Assembly: GCF_030246885.1 (NCBI RefSeq)
Contig: NZ_CP126739.1
Location: 1,922,001 to 1,986,000 of the forward strand
Source of the DNA: Microbacterium sp. zg-B185
Lineage (GTDB): Bacteria > Actinomycetota > Actinomycetes > Actinomycetales > Microbacteriaceae
Direction of reading: 5' to 3'
DNA length: 64,000 nt
In this document: positions 8,910-16,425 of the stretch, one piece after another
Layout of the letters: each line of letters starts with the position of its first letter
Position numbering within the stretch: the first letter of the stretch is position 1
Notes under the pieces: generated by a model
The model's input: only the letters and a program-made list of their open reading frames with translations
Databases searched by the model: none
Told to the model about the DNA's origin: nothing
Program-made: the position numbers and the translations under genes

Positions 8910-10051
8910 CGCGCACTCCCCTGGGCCGCAGCATCCTCACCGGCGAAGCCGTCCAGATAGGCGGCGAACTGCGCGCGCTGCAGGTCCAGGCCGGCGTGCG
9001 GTTCGGCGTACACGTCGTCGAAGACCTCGATCGCGGGCCGCGTGCGTGCCGACAGGCACGCCGTCCGCACGTCCGCGCCCCAGCGGTCGGATTCGTCGGC
9101 GACCTCGCGGGCGAACTCCGCGGAGAACTCGTCCTCGGACCGCAGCAGCGCCTCCACGCGCGCCAGCGGATCGCGTCGGCGCCAGCGCTCGACCTCGTGC
9201 GGGTCGCGGTAGCGGGTGGGGTCATCGGAGGTGGTGTGCGGGCCCATGCGGTAGGTCACGGCCTCGATGAACGCCGGTCCCCCGCCGGTGCGGGCATGCT
9301 CGACGGCCCATCGCATGGCCGCCAGGCACGCGAGGACGTCATTGCCGTCGACACGCAGGCTCGGGATGCCGAAACCGGGGGCACGGCCGGCGAGTGGGAA
9401 CTTCGCCTGCACGGTGACCGGCTCCGAGATCGCCCATTGGTTGTTGGTGCAGACGAAGACGACGGGCGCACCGAACGACGAGGCGAACACCATCGCCTCG
9501 TTCACATCCCCCTGGCTGGTCGCGCCGTCCCCGAAGTACGCGCCGGCCACCTGGTCGGTGCCGTCGAACCGGATGCCCATCGCGTAGCCGACGGCATGCA
9601 GGGTCTGCGCGCCGATGATGATCTGCGGGGTCGCGGTGTTGATGTCGTAGGGATTGAACGTGGAGTGCGCCTCGCCGCGCCAGGCGAGCACGAAATCCGA
9701 CGCGATCGCACCGCGGACGAAATTCACGCCGATCTCGCGGTAGCTGGGGAAGACGAAGTCGTCGGGACGGAAGGCACGGGCGGTGCCCACCTGCGTGGCC
9801 TCCTGCCCCTGACAGGGAGCCCACAGCCCCAGCTGGCCCTGCCGCTGCAACGCGACACCCTCGGCGTCGATGCGGCGGACGACGGCCATGTCGCGGTACA
9901 GGCGCCGCAGGCCGGCGGCGTCGATGTCCTGGACCCACGGATCGAGGTCGCGGTGGGCAATGCGCCGGCCGTCCGGACCCACCAGCCGGGCGATATCGTC
10001 GAGGTTCGTCGCCGGTTCGGCGGTCGGTGTCAGGGTGTGCATCATCGTCAT
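8906..10051 (-). CDS. bkdA: 2-oxoacid dehydrogenase E1 alpha subunit (branched-chain type)
   Basis: A 381-aa thiamine-diphosphate-binding E1alpha. The TPP motif runs from GDGATSQGDVNEAM to NNQWAIS; the loop YRMGPHTTSDDPTRYR matches the conserved phosphorylation-loop region of branched-chain E1alpha (His-x-Thr/Ser-Ser-Asp-Asp). ATG 10051 has GAAGAGGG just upstream. First gene of the bkdABC operon, divergent from an Lrp/AsnC regulator across 166 bases. The N-terminal 50 residues (LVGPDGRRI, LDPWVQDIDAAGLRRLY) also follow actinobacterial branched-chain enzymes. Substrate inferred from the motif and the adjacent leucine operon. Confidence 0.88.
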   Translation of the reverse strand: MTMMHTLTPTAEPATNLDDIARLVGPDGRRIAHRDLDPWVQDIDAAGLRRLYRDMAVVRRIDAEGVALQRQGQLGLWAPCQGQEATQVGTARAFRPDDFVFPSYREIGVNFVRGAIASDFVLAWRGEAHSTFNPYDINTATPQIIIGAQTLHAVGYAMGIRFDGTDQVAGAYFGDGATSQGDVNEAMVFASSFGAPVVFVCTNNQWAISEPVTVQAKFPLAGRAPGFGIPSLRVDGNDVLACLAAMRWAVEHARTGGGPAFIEAVTYRMGPHTTSDDPTRYRDPHEVERWRRRDPLARVEALLRSEDEFSAEFAREVADESDRWGADVRTACLSARTRPAIEVFDDVYAEPHAGLDLQRAQFAAYLDGFAGEDAAAQGSAR

Positions 10052-10203
10052 CCCTCTTCGTTGCGGGAGGCCCTCGTGAGGCCGCCCGTCGCGGAACGCC
10101 GGCTTCGTCGCCGACGCGCCCGAGATTACGTCGATCTTGCACCTAGCTCAAGCATCCAGAGGTCTGCTGAGCATGTTGCCAAACGCAGCCCGGTGCCGCG
10201 TGG

Positions 10204-10209
10204 TAAAGT
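10204..10209 (+). promoter_or_regulatory. possible -10 of the Lrp gene
   Basis: TAAAGT ends 8 bases before the ATG at 10218, and no Shine-Dalgarno sequence is present, so a short-leader or leaderless transcript is possible. The spacing is 2 bases longer than for the other leaderless candidates in the window. Confidence 0.35.
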
Positions 10210-10217
10210 TTCACAGT

Positions 10218-10691
10218 ATGAGCACCCTCGATCACGTCGACCTGGAGCTGCTCGCGGCCCTCGCCGCGGACCCCCGCGCAACCGTGGTCGCGCTTGCGGA
10301 GCGGCTCGGGCTCTCCCGCAACACCGTGCAGGCGCGGATGGCGCGGTTGGAGCGCTCCGGCGTGTTCCTCTCCTACGAGAGAGCGATCTCCCCCACCGCG
10401 CTCGGCTTCCCGATCGAGGCCTTCATCAGCGTCATGGTGCACCAGGCTGACCTCCCGCGGATCACCGCGGATCTGGCCCACGTGCCCGAGATCGTGCAGG
10501 TGCACGGCCTCAGCGGTCAGGTCGACCTGCTCGTCCGCGTCGCGTGCCGGGACACCGAGCACCTGTTCGACACGGATGCCCGCATCCTCGCGATCGACGG
10601 CGTCGAGCGCACCGAGACCTCTCTGGTGATGGGTGAGGTGATCGGCTACCGCGTCACGCCGCTCATGGCGCTGGCACGGCGGGAAGCGTAG
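10218..10691 (+). CDS. Lrp/AsnC-family regulator, probable bkd operon regulator
   Basis: A 157-aa feast/famine regulator: N-terminal winged helix-turn-helix (about 4-50, LDHVDLELLAALAADPRATV, LAERLGLSRNTVQARMARL) and a C-terminal RAM ligand domain (about 65-145) with VQVHGLSGQVDLLVRV. I start at the ATG at 10218 because the family begins a few residues before the HTH; the frame is open 27 codons upstream, but that part is unlike the family. Divergent from bkdA, which points to branched-chain amino or keto acids as effectors (BkdR-like role, inferred). Its last 29 bases overlap the convergent EamA gene. Confidence 0.9.
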   Translation: MSTLDHVDLELLAALAADPRATVVALAERLGLSRNTVQARMARLERSGVFLSYERAISPTALGFPIEAFISVMVHQADLPRITADLAHVPEIVQVHGLSGQVDLLVRVACRDTEHLFDTDARILAIDGVERTETSLVMGEVIGYRVTPLMALARREA

Positions 10692-11655
10692 CAGCACCCC
10701 TCCGGGAGCCGCGCGGGTGCGCGTCGAGGCGGACGAGCACGACGCCCACCAGGATGGCAGCCCCGCCGGCGAACTGGATCGGCGCGGGGACCTCGGCGAG
10801 GAACAGCCACGCGAACCCGAGCGCGAACAGCACTTCGGACAGGCCCACGAACGAAGCCACGCGGGAACCGATCCGCGGTACGGCGATCACCCCCAGCGCA
10901 TAGCCCAGGGTGGTAGCCAGCGCAGCGACCCAGAGCAGCGGCACGAACCACGGCACTTCGAGACCGGCGAGGACCACGGAGACGGCGGGCGCCGTGAACG
11001 GCATGATCCCCGTGACGCACAGCACCGCCATGATTACTCCCCCGGTCAACAGGCCCCCGGCTGCCAGAGCGAGCGGCGGCAGGTCCTCGCCCGCGCGCGC
11101 CGAGATGACGAAGTACGCGCACACGCACACTGCAGCCGCCAGGGCGAACAGCGTGCCGAGCAGGTCGAAGCGCGCACCCCCGACGTCCACGACCAGCACG
11201 AGTCCGACGATTGCGACAGCCGAGCCCCACAGCACCAGCGCGGAGGGTGCTCTCCGCGTCCGCATCCACACGAACGCCACCAGCAGGACCGGCGCCAGGT
11301 ATTGGATGAGCAGGGCCACCGCCACCGGCATCCGCTGCATCGCCGAGAAGAAGAACAACTGGCAGCCGAGCACCGGCATCAGCCCGAAGCCGAGGATCAG
11401 CTTGCCGTGGCGACGCAGGAACCGCGGCTGCCGTCGGACGGCCAGCACGAGCGCCGGGGAGAGGATCAGCCCGGCGATGCCCATGCGCACCAGGAGTGCG
11501 GCGCCGAGAGACCAGCCCTCCTCCAGAAGCGGCTTGATGAACGGACCACTGGAGGAGAAGGCGAGGGCGGAGACCACCGCCAGCAGCAGGCCCGATGCGC
11601 CGGCGCGAGATGCCGTCGGCGAGAGGAGGGGAACTGCTGCGGTGTGAGCGGCCAT
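10663..11655 (-). CDS. EamA/DMT-superfamily transporter
   Basis: A 330-aa membrane protein with about ten hydrophobic helices arranged as two EamA repeats of five: the first begins with LLLAVVSALAFSSSGPFIKP, the second around LPPLALAAGGLLTGGVIMAV. These are usually amino-acid or metabolite exporters. Its 3' end overlaps the convergent Lrp gene. It is divergent from a CGNR zinc-finger gene, a common actinobacterial pairing that suggests the CGNR protein controls it. The substrate is unknown. Confidence 0.87.
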   Translation of the reverse strand: MAAHTAAVPLLSPTASRAGASGLLLAVVSALAFSSSGPFIKPLLEEGWSLGAALLVRMGIAGLILSPALVLAVRRQPRFLRRHGKLILGFGLMPVLGCQLFFFSAMQRMPVAVALLIQYLAPVLLVAFVWMRTRRAPSALVLWGSAVAIVGLVLVVDVGGARFDLLGTLFALAAAVCVCAYFVISARAGEDLPPLALAAGGLLTGGVIMAVLCVTGIMPFTAPAVSVVLAGLEVPWFVPLLWVAALATTLGYALGVIAVPRIGSRVASFVGLSEVLFALGFAWLFLAEVPAPIQFAGGAAILVGVVLVRLDAHPRGSRRGAATLPAVPAP

Positions 11656-11680
11656 GTGTGATCCGGCTGTCGGGGCGCCC

Positions 11681-11737
11681 TGTCAGGAGTGAACTGCGCT
11701 TACACTGGTGACACTACGCGTTCAAACTGTCAGGAGT
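11681..11737 (+). repeat. direct repeat TGTCAGGAGT in the EamA/CGNR divergent region
   Basis: Two exact 10-base copies at 11681-11690 and 11728-11737, 47 bases apart. The downstream copy contains the AGGAG ribosome-binding site of the CGNR gene. Between them lies TACACT (11701-11706), a possible -10. A regulator site is possible but unproven. Confidence 0.4.
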
Positions 11738-11741
11738 CAAT

Positions 11742-12296
11742 ATGGTGTTCATTCGTGACACCGAGCAGTCGCTCAGGGCGGCCGTCCAGCTGGTGAACAC
11801 ACTCCCGGGGTACGACGGCGAGGACACGCTGCGCACCCTGCAGGACTTCGAGGCGTACCTCGCGCTGAACCCGTACACCGGCGCGATCGCCCGCGACGAG
11901 GCGGAGCTCTCGGCCGTCCGCGGCATCCGATCCCGCCTCCGGCGGCTGTGGGACGTGGACCGCGACGGCGCCGTGCCGCTGGTGAACGAGATGCTGCGCG
12001 ACGGCCGCGCGCTGCCGCGCCTGGTCATCCACGACGACTACGACTGGCACATCCACGCCACCTCGGACGATGCCCCGCTGGCGACGCGGATCCTGGTGGA
12101 GGCTGCGATGGCGTTCGTCGATGTCATCCGCTCGGACGAGTACGACCGGGTCCGCGTGTGCTCCGCGGACGACTGCGACTCGGTGTACATCGACTACTCG
12201 CGCAACGGCTCCAAGCGCTACTGCGACACCGGAAACTGCGGCAACCGGATGAACGTCAACGCGTACCGGGAGCGGAAGGCGAGAGAAAGCTCCTGA
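11742..12296 (+). CDS. CGNR zinc-finger protein (ABATE domain), putative regulator
   Basis: A 184-aa protein with the N-terminal ABATE stress-response/regulatory region (about 10-130) and a C-terminal CGNR zinc finger: Cys140, Cys145, Cys161 and Cys166, the last starting the diagnostic CGNR motif (166-169) in YCDTGNCGNRMNV. Start ATG has AGGAG at 11732-11736. Divergent from the EamA exporter, so it probably regulates that gene; its target DNA is unknown. The last 41 bases overlap the convergent alpha/beta hydrolase gene. The family is thought to bind DNA, but few members have been studied. Confidence 0.88.
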   Translation: MVFIRDTEQSLRAAVQLVNTLPGYDGEDTLRTLQDFEAYLALNPYTGAIARDEAELSAVRGIRSRLRRLWDVDRDGAVPLVNEMLRDGRALPRLVIHDDYDWHIHATSDDAPLATRILVEAAMAFVDVIRSDEYDRVRVCSADDCDSVYIDYSRNGSKRYCDTGNCGNRMNVNAYRERKARESS

Positions 12297-13155
12297 TCGC
12301 GGCGGCCGCGGCCGCCGGCGTCTCGTAGTGCACCAGATGCCCGACGTCCGCGATCTCGACGAGTTCGGCGTCGGCGAAGAGCGTCGCCAGGTGCCGCTCC
12401 GCCTCGATCGGGGTGATGTCGTCGCGCTGTGCGGCGACCAGGAGCGTGGGCTGGGCGATCGCCGGCGCGAACTGCCGCACGTCGTGCGAGACGGAAGCCA
12501 GGAAGGCGTCGTGCAGCGCGTCGCGGTCGGCGAAGCGCGAGAAGTACGTGTCGTGCTGGTCGTGGATGAAGCGGCGCAGCCCGGGGTCGCGCGTCTTGGC
12601 CATCGACACGCTCATGACGCGGACGATCACGGCGTTGCGCAGCAGCGCGTCGCCCAGTGGCTTGGGCAGACGCGCGCCGGCCCAGTAGTAGAACACCGCA
12701 AGGCGGGTCAGCACGCCACGCGGTCCTTCCAGCGCGGGCGCGCCGATGGGGTTCACCAGGATCACGCGCGGCGTCGGCATGCCGCCGGCGACCGCCGCGG
12801 ACACCACGATCGATCCGAACGAGTGCCCGAGGATGACCGCTCCCGGCGCCACGGCGAGGACGAACTCGCGCAGCCAGTCGGCGTACGTGGACAGGTCGTG
12901 GCGCCTGCCCGGCAGAGGCGGCGTCTCGCCGAACCCGGGGAGGTCGGGTGAGATGACCCGCACGCCGTCCAGGTGCGCCACGACCGGCTCGAGCCCGTGG
13001 TGTTCGCCGCGGAATCCGTGGACCGCCACGATCGTGGTGTCTGCGTCGGCCGGCCCGTAGATCCAGTACGCGGTGGTGCCGCCGAGGACTTCGGCATGCC
13101 GGCGCTCGACGGGAAGGGCGTCCAGGAGCGTCGCGTACGGATTGGGGACGGGCAT
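12256..13155 (-). CDS. alpha/beta-fold hydrolase
   Basis: A 299-aa alpha/beta hydrolase. The oxyanion region is VAVHGFRGEHHGLEP (about 43-57), the nucleophile elbow is GHSFGS, a cap region follows, and DDITP and GHLVHYE carry the likely acid Asp and catalytic His. Substrate not predictable; related proteins are esterases or epoxide-hydrolase-like. No signal peptide. ATG 13155 is preceded by TAGAAT exactly six bases before it, consistent with leaderless transcription. The 3' end overlaps the convergent CGNR gene by 41 bases. Confidence 0.88.
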   Translation of the reverse strand: MPVPNPYATLLDALPVERRHAEVLGGTTAYWIYGPADADTTIVAVHGFRGEHHGLEPVVAHLDGVRVISPDLPGFGETPPLPGRRHDLSTYADWLREFVLAVAPGAVILGHSFGSIVVSAAVAGGMPTPRVILVNPIGAPALEGPRGVLTRLAVFYYWAGARLPKPLGDALLRNAVIVRVMSVSMAKTRDPGLRRFIHDQHDTYFSRFADRDALHDAFLASVSHDVRQFAPAIAQPTLLVAAQRDDITPIEAERHLATLFADAELVEIADVGHLVHYETPAAAAAAIRSFLSPSAPGTR

Positions 13156-13161
13156 GCTCCG

Positions 13162-13167
13162 ATTCTA
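13162..13167 (-). promoter_or_regulatory. leaderless -10 (TAGAAT) for the alpha/beta hydrolase
   Basis: TAGAAT on the minus strand followed by six bases and then ATG at 13155. This is the leaderless geometry shared by thirteen genes in the window. Confidence 0.55.
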
Positions 13168-13223
13168 CGAGCCCCGCCGCGGGGTCCGCGCTGATGTCGG
13201 AGGCGACGCATACCGTTGTGGGC

Positions 13224-13961
13224 ATGGACCGAACGCACGAAGCGGATGCCGCGTCGCCGCAGGGCACGACCCCGCCATGGACGCGGGTGATCGGCGTCTT
13301 CGATCTGGAGACCACGGGTGTGGATGTGGCCGAGGATCGTATCGTCAGCGCCCACGTCGGGCTGCTCGATGCGAACGGCTCCGTGATCCTGGCGCGGAAC
13401 TGGCTCGCCGACCCCGGCGTGGACATCCCCGCCGCCGCGACCGCCGTGCACGGCATCTCGACCGAGCACGCGCGCGAGGTCGGCGCGCCGGCGTGCGACG
13501 TGGTCGAGCAGGTCACCGACACGCTGCGCTCCCTGCTGGATGCCGGGATCCCCATCGTCGCGTACAACGCCGCGTTCGACTTCTCGCTGCTGGCCTCCGA
13601 GGCGCTCCGGCACGGCGTCACGCCGCTGCGCAGTCCCGCACCCGTGATCGACCCGCTCATCATCGACAAGGCCTACGACAGGTATCGGCGCGGAAAGCGC
13701 ACGCTCGCCGTGGTCGCCGCGCATTACGCGGTCCGGTTGGACGACGCTCACGAGGCCGCCGCCGACGCCGTCGCGGCCGGGCGGATCGCGCAGGCACTCG
13801 CTGCCCGCTTCGCCGGGCTGCTGCCGGCGCGGGCCGAAGAGCTGCACACGGCTCAGATCGCGTGGGCGCGCTCCCAGGCGGCGAGTCTGACCGACTACTT
13901 CATCCGCATCGGTCGGCTCGACCCGGACGACCGGGTGGACGGGCGCTGGCCGGTGCGCTGA
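13224..13961 (+). CDS. DnaQ-like 3'-5' exonuclease
   Basis: A DEDD-superfamily exonuclease (245 aa from this start). Exo I is VFDLETTGVD, Exo II is AYNAAFDFSLL, and Exo III is the DAHEAAADA segment with the conserved His, giving a DEDDh arrangement; HGIS and the LAVVAAHY block also match polymerase III epsilon-type exonucleases. It lacks any polymerase domain, so it is probably a stand-alone proofreading/repair or RNA/DNA-trimming nuclease. I chose ATG 13224 because TACCGT ends seven bases before it and no ribosome site precedes the in-frame ATG at 13194. That upstream ATG would add 10 residues. Followed by a strong terminator. Confidence 0.85.
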   Translation: MDRTHEADAASPQGTTPPWTRVIGVFDLETTGVDVAEDRIVSAHVGLLDANGSVILARNWLADPGVDIPAAATAVHGISTEHAREVGAPACDVVEQVTDTLRSLLDAGIPIVAYNAAFDFSLLASEALRHGVTPLRSPAPVIDPLIIDKAYDRYRRGKRTLAVVAAHYAVRLDDAHEAAADAVAAGRIAQALAARFAGLLPARAEELHTAQIAWARSQAASLTDYFIRIGRLDPDDRVDGRWPVR

Positions 13962-13964
13962 CGT

Positions 13965-14006
13965 CGCACGCGAAAGGCCCCGCCGAGGCGGGGCCTTTCG
14001 CGTGCG
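13965..14006. terminator. bidirectional terminator between exonuclease and rpmE2
   Basis: Perfect 20-base arms (13965-13984 and 13987-14006) with a GA centre; the core is AAAGGCCCCGCC / GGCGGGGCCTTT, so T tracts lie inside the stem on both strands. It sits between two convergent genes. Confidence 0.8.
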
Positions 14007-14015
14007 GTCTGCCGA

Positions 14016-14273
14016 CTAGTTGCCGGAACCGCCGAAGTTCTTGAAGCGCTGGTTGAACTTCTCGACGCGACCGGCCGAGTCCATGATGCGCTGCTTGCCC
14101 GTGTAGAACGGGTGCGATGCCGACGAGATCTCGACGTCGATGACCGGGTACTCGACGCCGTCGAGCTCGATCTTCTTGTCGGAGGTGACCGTCGAACGGG
14201 TCAGGAACGTCTCGCCCGAGCCGAGGTCGCGGAACACGACGGCCTGGTAGTCGGGGTGGATGTCAGTCTTCAT
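14016..14273 (-). CDS. rpmE2: 50S ribosomal protein L31 type B (zinc-free form)
   Basis: An 85-aa L31 paralogue: [18 protein letters not shown] at the start, then [15 protein letters not shown] and VEKFNQRF near the end. It has no cysteine, so it is the C-minus form that replaces zinc-binding L31 when zinc is short. In other actinobacteria this form is often Zur-controlled; I could not see a clear Zur box here. ATG 14273 has AAGGA at -12; the frame is open 25 codons upstream but those residues are not L31-like. It has its own -10 (TAGAAT) and is followed by the strong shared terminator. Confidence 0.95.
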   Translation of the reverse strand: MKTDIHPDYQAVVFRDLGSGETFLTRSTVTSDKKIELDGVEYPVIDVEISSASHPFYTGKQRIMDSAGRVEKFNQRFKNFGGSGN

Positions 14274-14354
14274 GCGGAGTCCTTGAGGATGTTGCGTTCC
14301 TTCGACGTGCGCAGGAACCGAGGAAAGTCTGCGGTGCGAGTGCACCAAGGACCG

Positions 14355-14360
14355 ATTCTA
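14355..14360 (-). promoter_or_regulatory. rpmE2: probable -10 of rpmE2 (TAGAAT)
   Basis: TAGAAT on the minus strand directly after the stop codon of the ABC ATPase gene; predicted start of transcription near 14348 gives a leader of about 75 bases with an AAGGA ribosome site. Confidence 0.4.
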
Positions 14361-15176
14361 TCAGGCTCCGGGCGCCGAGACGGAATCGGGCTCTCCGGCG
14401 GCGCGTGCGGCGTACCTGCCGCCGTCGACGGTGAGGGCGATCGGGATGCCGAACGCCTCGGTGAGCGTTTCGGCGGTGAGGGTCTCCTGCAGTGGGCCGG
14501 CGGCGACCGCGCGCCCTTCGCGCAGCAGCAGGACGTGCGTGAATCCGATCGGGATCTCCTCGACATGGTGCGTGACCATGACCATGGCCGGCGTCGTCGG
14601 GGCCTGCGCGTACCCGCTGAGCAGGGTCAGCAGCTCCTCGCGCGCACCCAGGTCCAGGCTGGCGGCCGGCTCGTCGAGAAGCAGCAGCTCGGGGTCGGTC
14701 ATGATGGCGCGGGCGATCTGCACCCGCTTCTGCTCGCCGTCGGAGAGGGTGCCGAACGTGCGATCGGCCAGACCGTCCAGCCGCCACTCGGCAAGAACGC
14801 GCAGGGCCCGGCGTTCGTCGATGTCCTCGTACGCCTCGTTCCACCGACCGAGCACGGAGTACGCGGCGGTGAGCACGACGTTCAGGACCGTCTCTTCGGC
14901 CGGGAGGCGCTTGGCCATCGCGGTGGAAGCGAATCCGATGCGGGGGCGCAGCTCGAACACGTCGGTGCGGCCGAGCTGCTCGCCGAGGATCCGCACCCGA
15001 CCGGAGGTGGGATGCAGCAGCGTGTCCGCCAGCTGCAGCAGGGTCGTCTTGCCTGCGCCGTTGGGTCCGAGGATCACCCACCGCTGGTCGTCTTCGACGG
15101 ACCAGTCCAGGTGGTCCACGATGTCCCGGGAGCTTCGGCGTACGACGACATCGGAGAACTCGAGCACCTGCGGCAT
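14361..15176 (-). CDS. ABC transporter-type ATPase (stand-alone)
   Basis: A 271-aa ABC ATPase: Walker A GPNGAGKTT (38-46), signature LSDGEQKRVQIARA, Walker B LLLLDEPAASLD, and the switch His in VMVTHHVEEIP. No permease or substrate-binding gene is adjacent, and the FGTLSDGEQKR form resembles the YlmA/ModF-like actinobacterial ATPases of unknown role. It begins 9 bases after glgA and could share its transcript, but TAGGCT six bases before its ATG (partly the glgA stop codon) suggests its own leaderless promoter. A link to glycogen metabolism is not supported by sequence. Confidence 0.87.
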   Translation of the reverse strand: MPQVLEFSDVVVRRSSRDIVDHLDWSVEDDQRWVILGPNGAGKTTLLQLADTLLHPTSGRVRILGEQLGRTDVFELRPRIGFASTAMAKRLPAEETVLNVVLTAAYSVLGRWNEAYEDIDERRALRVLAEWRLDGLADRTFGTLSDGEQKRVQIARAIMTDPELLLLDEPAASLDLGAREELLTLLSGYAQAPTTPAMVMVTHHVEEIPIGFTHVLLLREGRAVAAGPLQETLTAETLTEAFGIPIALTVDGGRYAARAAGEPDSVSAPGA

Positions 15177-15182
15177 GCCCTT

Positions 15183-15188
15183 AGCCTA
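15183..15188 (-). promoter_or_regulatory. leaderless -10 (TAGGCT) for the ABC ATPase, overlapping the glgA stop
   Basis: TAGGCT, then six bases, then ATG 15176. Its first three bases are the TAG stop codon of glgA. Confidence 0.4.
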
Positions 15189-16379
15189 TCGGCGGTTGCC
15201 GCTGACCTCCGCGTAGAGCGCGGTCGTGGCATCGGCGATCGATGCCCAGCTGAAATCGTTCGCCGCCCGCTCGCGCCCGGCGGCGCCGTAGGCGGCCGCA
15301 CGCTGCGGATCCGAGACGACTTCGGTCAGCACGCGCGCCAGGTCATCGACGTACTGGTCGGGGTGCAGCGGGGTTCCGGTCCCGTCCTGGACCTGCTCGA
15401 TCGGCACCAGCCGACCCGTGACACCGTCGCGGACGACCTCGGGGATGCCGCCGGTCGCCGTTCCGACCACGGCCGCACCGCACGCCATCGCCTCCAGGTT
15501 CACGATCCCGAGCGGCTCGTAGATCGACGGGCACACGAACGTGGTGGCCGCGGTGAGCACCGCGCACAGCTCGTGCCGCGGCAGCAGACGGTCGATCCAG
15601 ACCACCCCGCTCCTGCTCTCCTGCAGTCCGCGGACGAGCTCCTGGACCTCTGCCATGATCTGCGGCGTGTCGGGCGCACCCGCGCACAGCACCAGCTGCA
15701 CCTCCGGCGGCAGCTGCTCGGCGGCGCGCAGAAGGTATGGCAGCCCCTTCTGCCGGGTGATCCGTCCCACGAACACGACGGACGGCTTGGCCGGATCGAT
15801 CCCGAGCTCGGCCAGCAGAGTGGGGTCCTGGACCGGATGCCAGGCATCGACGTCGATCCCGTTGTAGATCACCCGGACTTTGGCGGGATTGAGCGTGGGA
15901 TAGCTGCGCAGGATGTCGTTGCGCATGCCGTCGCTAACCGCGACGATCGCCGCGGCGCCCTCGTATGCCGTCTTCTCGATGTAGCTGGACACCGCGTAGC
16001 CGCCGCCGAGCTGCTCGGCCTTCCACGGGCGCAGCGGCTCCAGGCTGTGCGCCGTGACGATGTGCGGGATGCCGTGCAGCAGTGCGGCGAGATGGCCGGC
16101 GAAGTTGGCGTACCAGGTGTGGCTGTGCACGACGTCGGCGCCGGCGACATCCGTGACGATCTCCAGATCGGTGCCGAGCGTCTGGATCGCGCCGTTCGCG
16201 GTGGACAGTTCCGCGGGCACACCGTACGAGGTGGTTCCCTCTTCGTGACGGGGGGCGCCGAACGCGCGCACCTGCACGTCGATGCGCTCGCGCAGCGCCT
16301 TCACGAGCTCGGTGACGTGCACCCCCGCCCCGCCGTAGACCTCTGGCGGATACTCCCTGGTGATGATGTCGACTCGCAT
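15186..16379 (-). CDS. glgA: glycogen synthase / maltose-1-phosphate synthase, GT4 family
   Basis: A 397-aa GT-B glycosyltransferase of the actinobacterial GlgA type (much shorter than the 480-aa bacterial GT5 enzyme): N-domain with ITREYPPEVYGGAGVH and HSHTWYANFAG, C-domain with VVFVGRITRQKGLPYLL and the ExxGIVNLE donor motif in SIYEPLGIVNLEAMA. Uses ADP-glucose from the divergent glgC product. The M. tuberculosis orthologue (Rv1212c, GlgM) makes maltose-1-phosphate for the GlgE pathway, so the same chemistry is possible here. ATG 16379 has TAGCGT exactly six bases upstream and no ribosome site, so it is probably leaderless. Confidence 0.92.
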   Translation of the reverse strand: MRVDIITREYPPEVYGGAGVHVTELVKALRERIDVQVRAFGAPRHEEGTTSYGVPAELSTANGAIQTLGTDLEIVTDVAGADVVHSHTWYANFAGHLAALLHGIPHIVTAHSLEPLRPWKAEQLGGGYAVSSYIEKTAYEGAAAIVAVSDGMRNDILRSYPTLNPAKVRVIYNGIDVDAWHPVQDPTLLAELGIDPAKPSVVFVGRITRQKGLPYLLRAAEQLPPEVQLVLCAGAPDTPQIMAEVQELVRGLQESRSGVVWIDRLLPRHELCAVLTAATTFVCPSIYEPLGIVNLEAMACGAAVVGTATGGIPEVVRDGVTGRLVPIEQVQDGTGTPLHPDQYVDDLARVLTEVVSDPQRAAAYGAAGRERAANDFSWASIADATTALYAEVSGNRR

Positions 16380-16385
16380 GTCAAC

Positions 16386-16391
16386 ACGCTA
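16386..16391 (-). promoter_or_regulatory. glgA: leaderless -10 (TAGCGT) for glgA
   Basis: TAGCGT on the minus strand, six bases, then ATG 16379. The -10 of glgC lies only 22 bases away on the other strand. Confidence 0.6.
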
Positions 16392-16413
16392 GTACGCGGG
16401 CGGAAGAGCGGCA

Positions 16414-16419
16414 TAGGGT
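16414..16419 (+). promoter_or_regulatory. glgC: leaderless -10 (TAGGGT) for glgC
   Basis: TAGGGT, six bases, then ATG 16426, within the 46-base glgA/glgC divergent gap. Confidence 0.6.
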
Positions 16420-16425
16420 GGTGCC

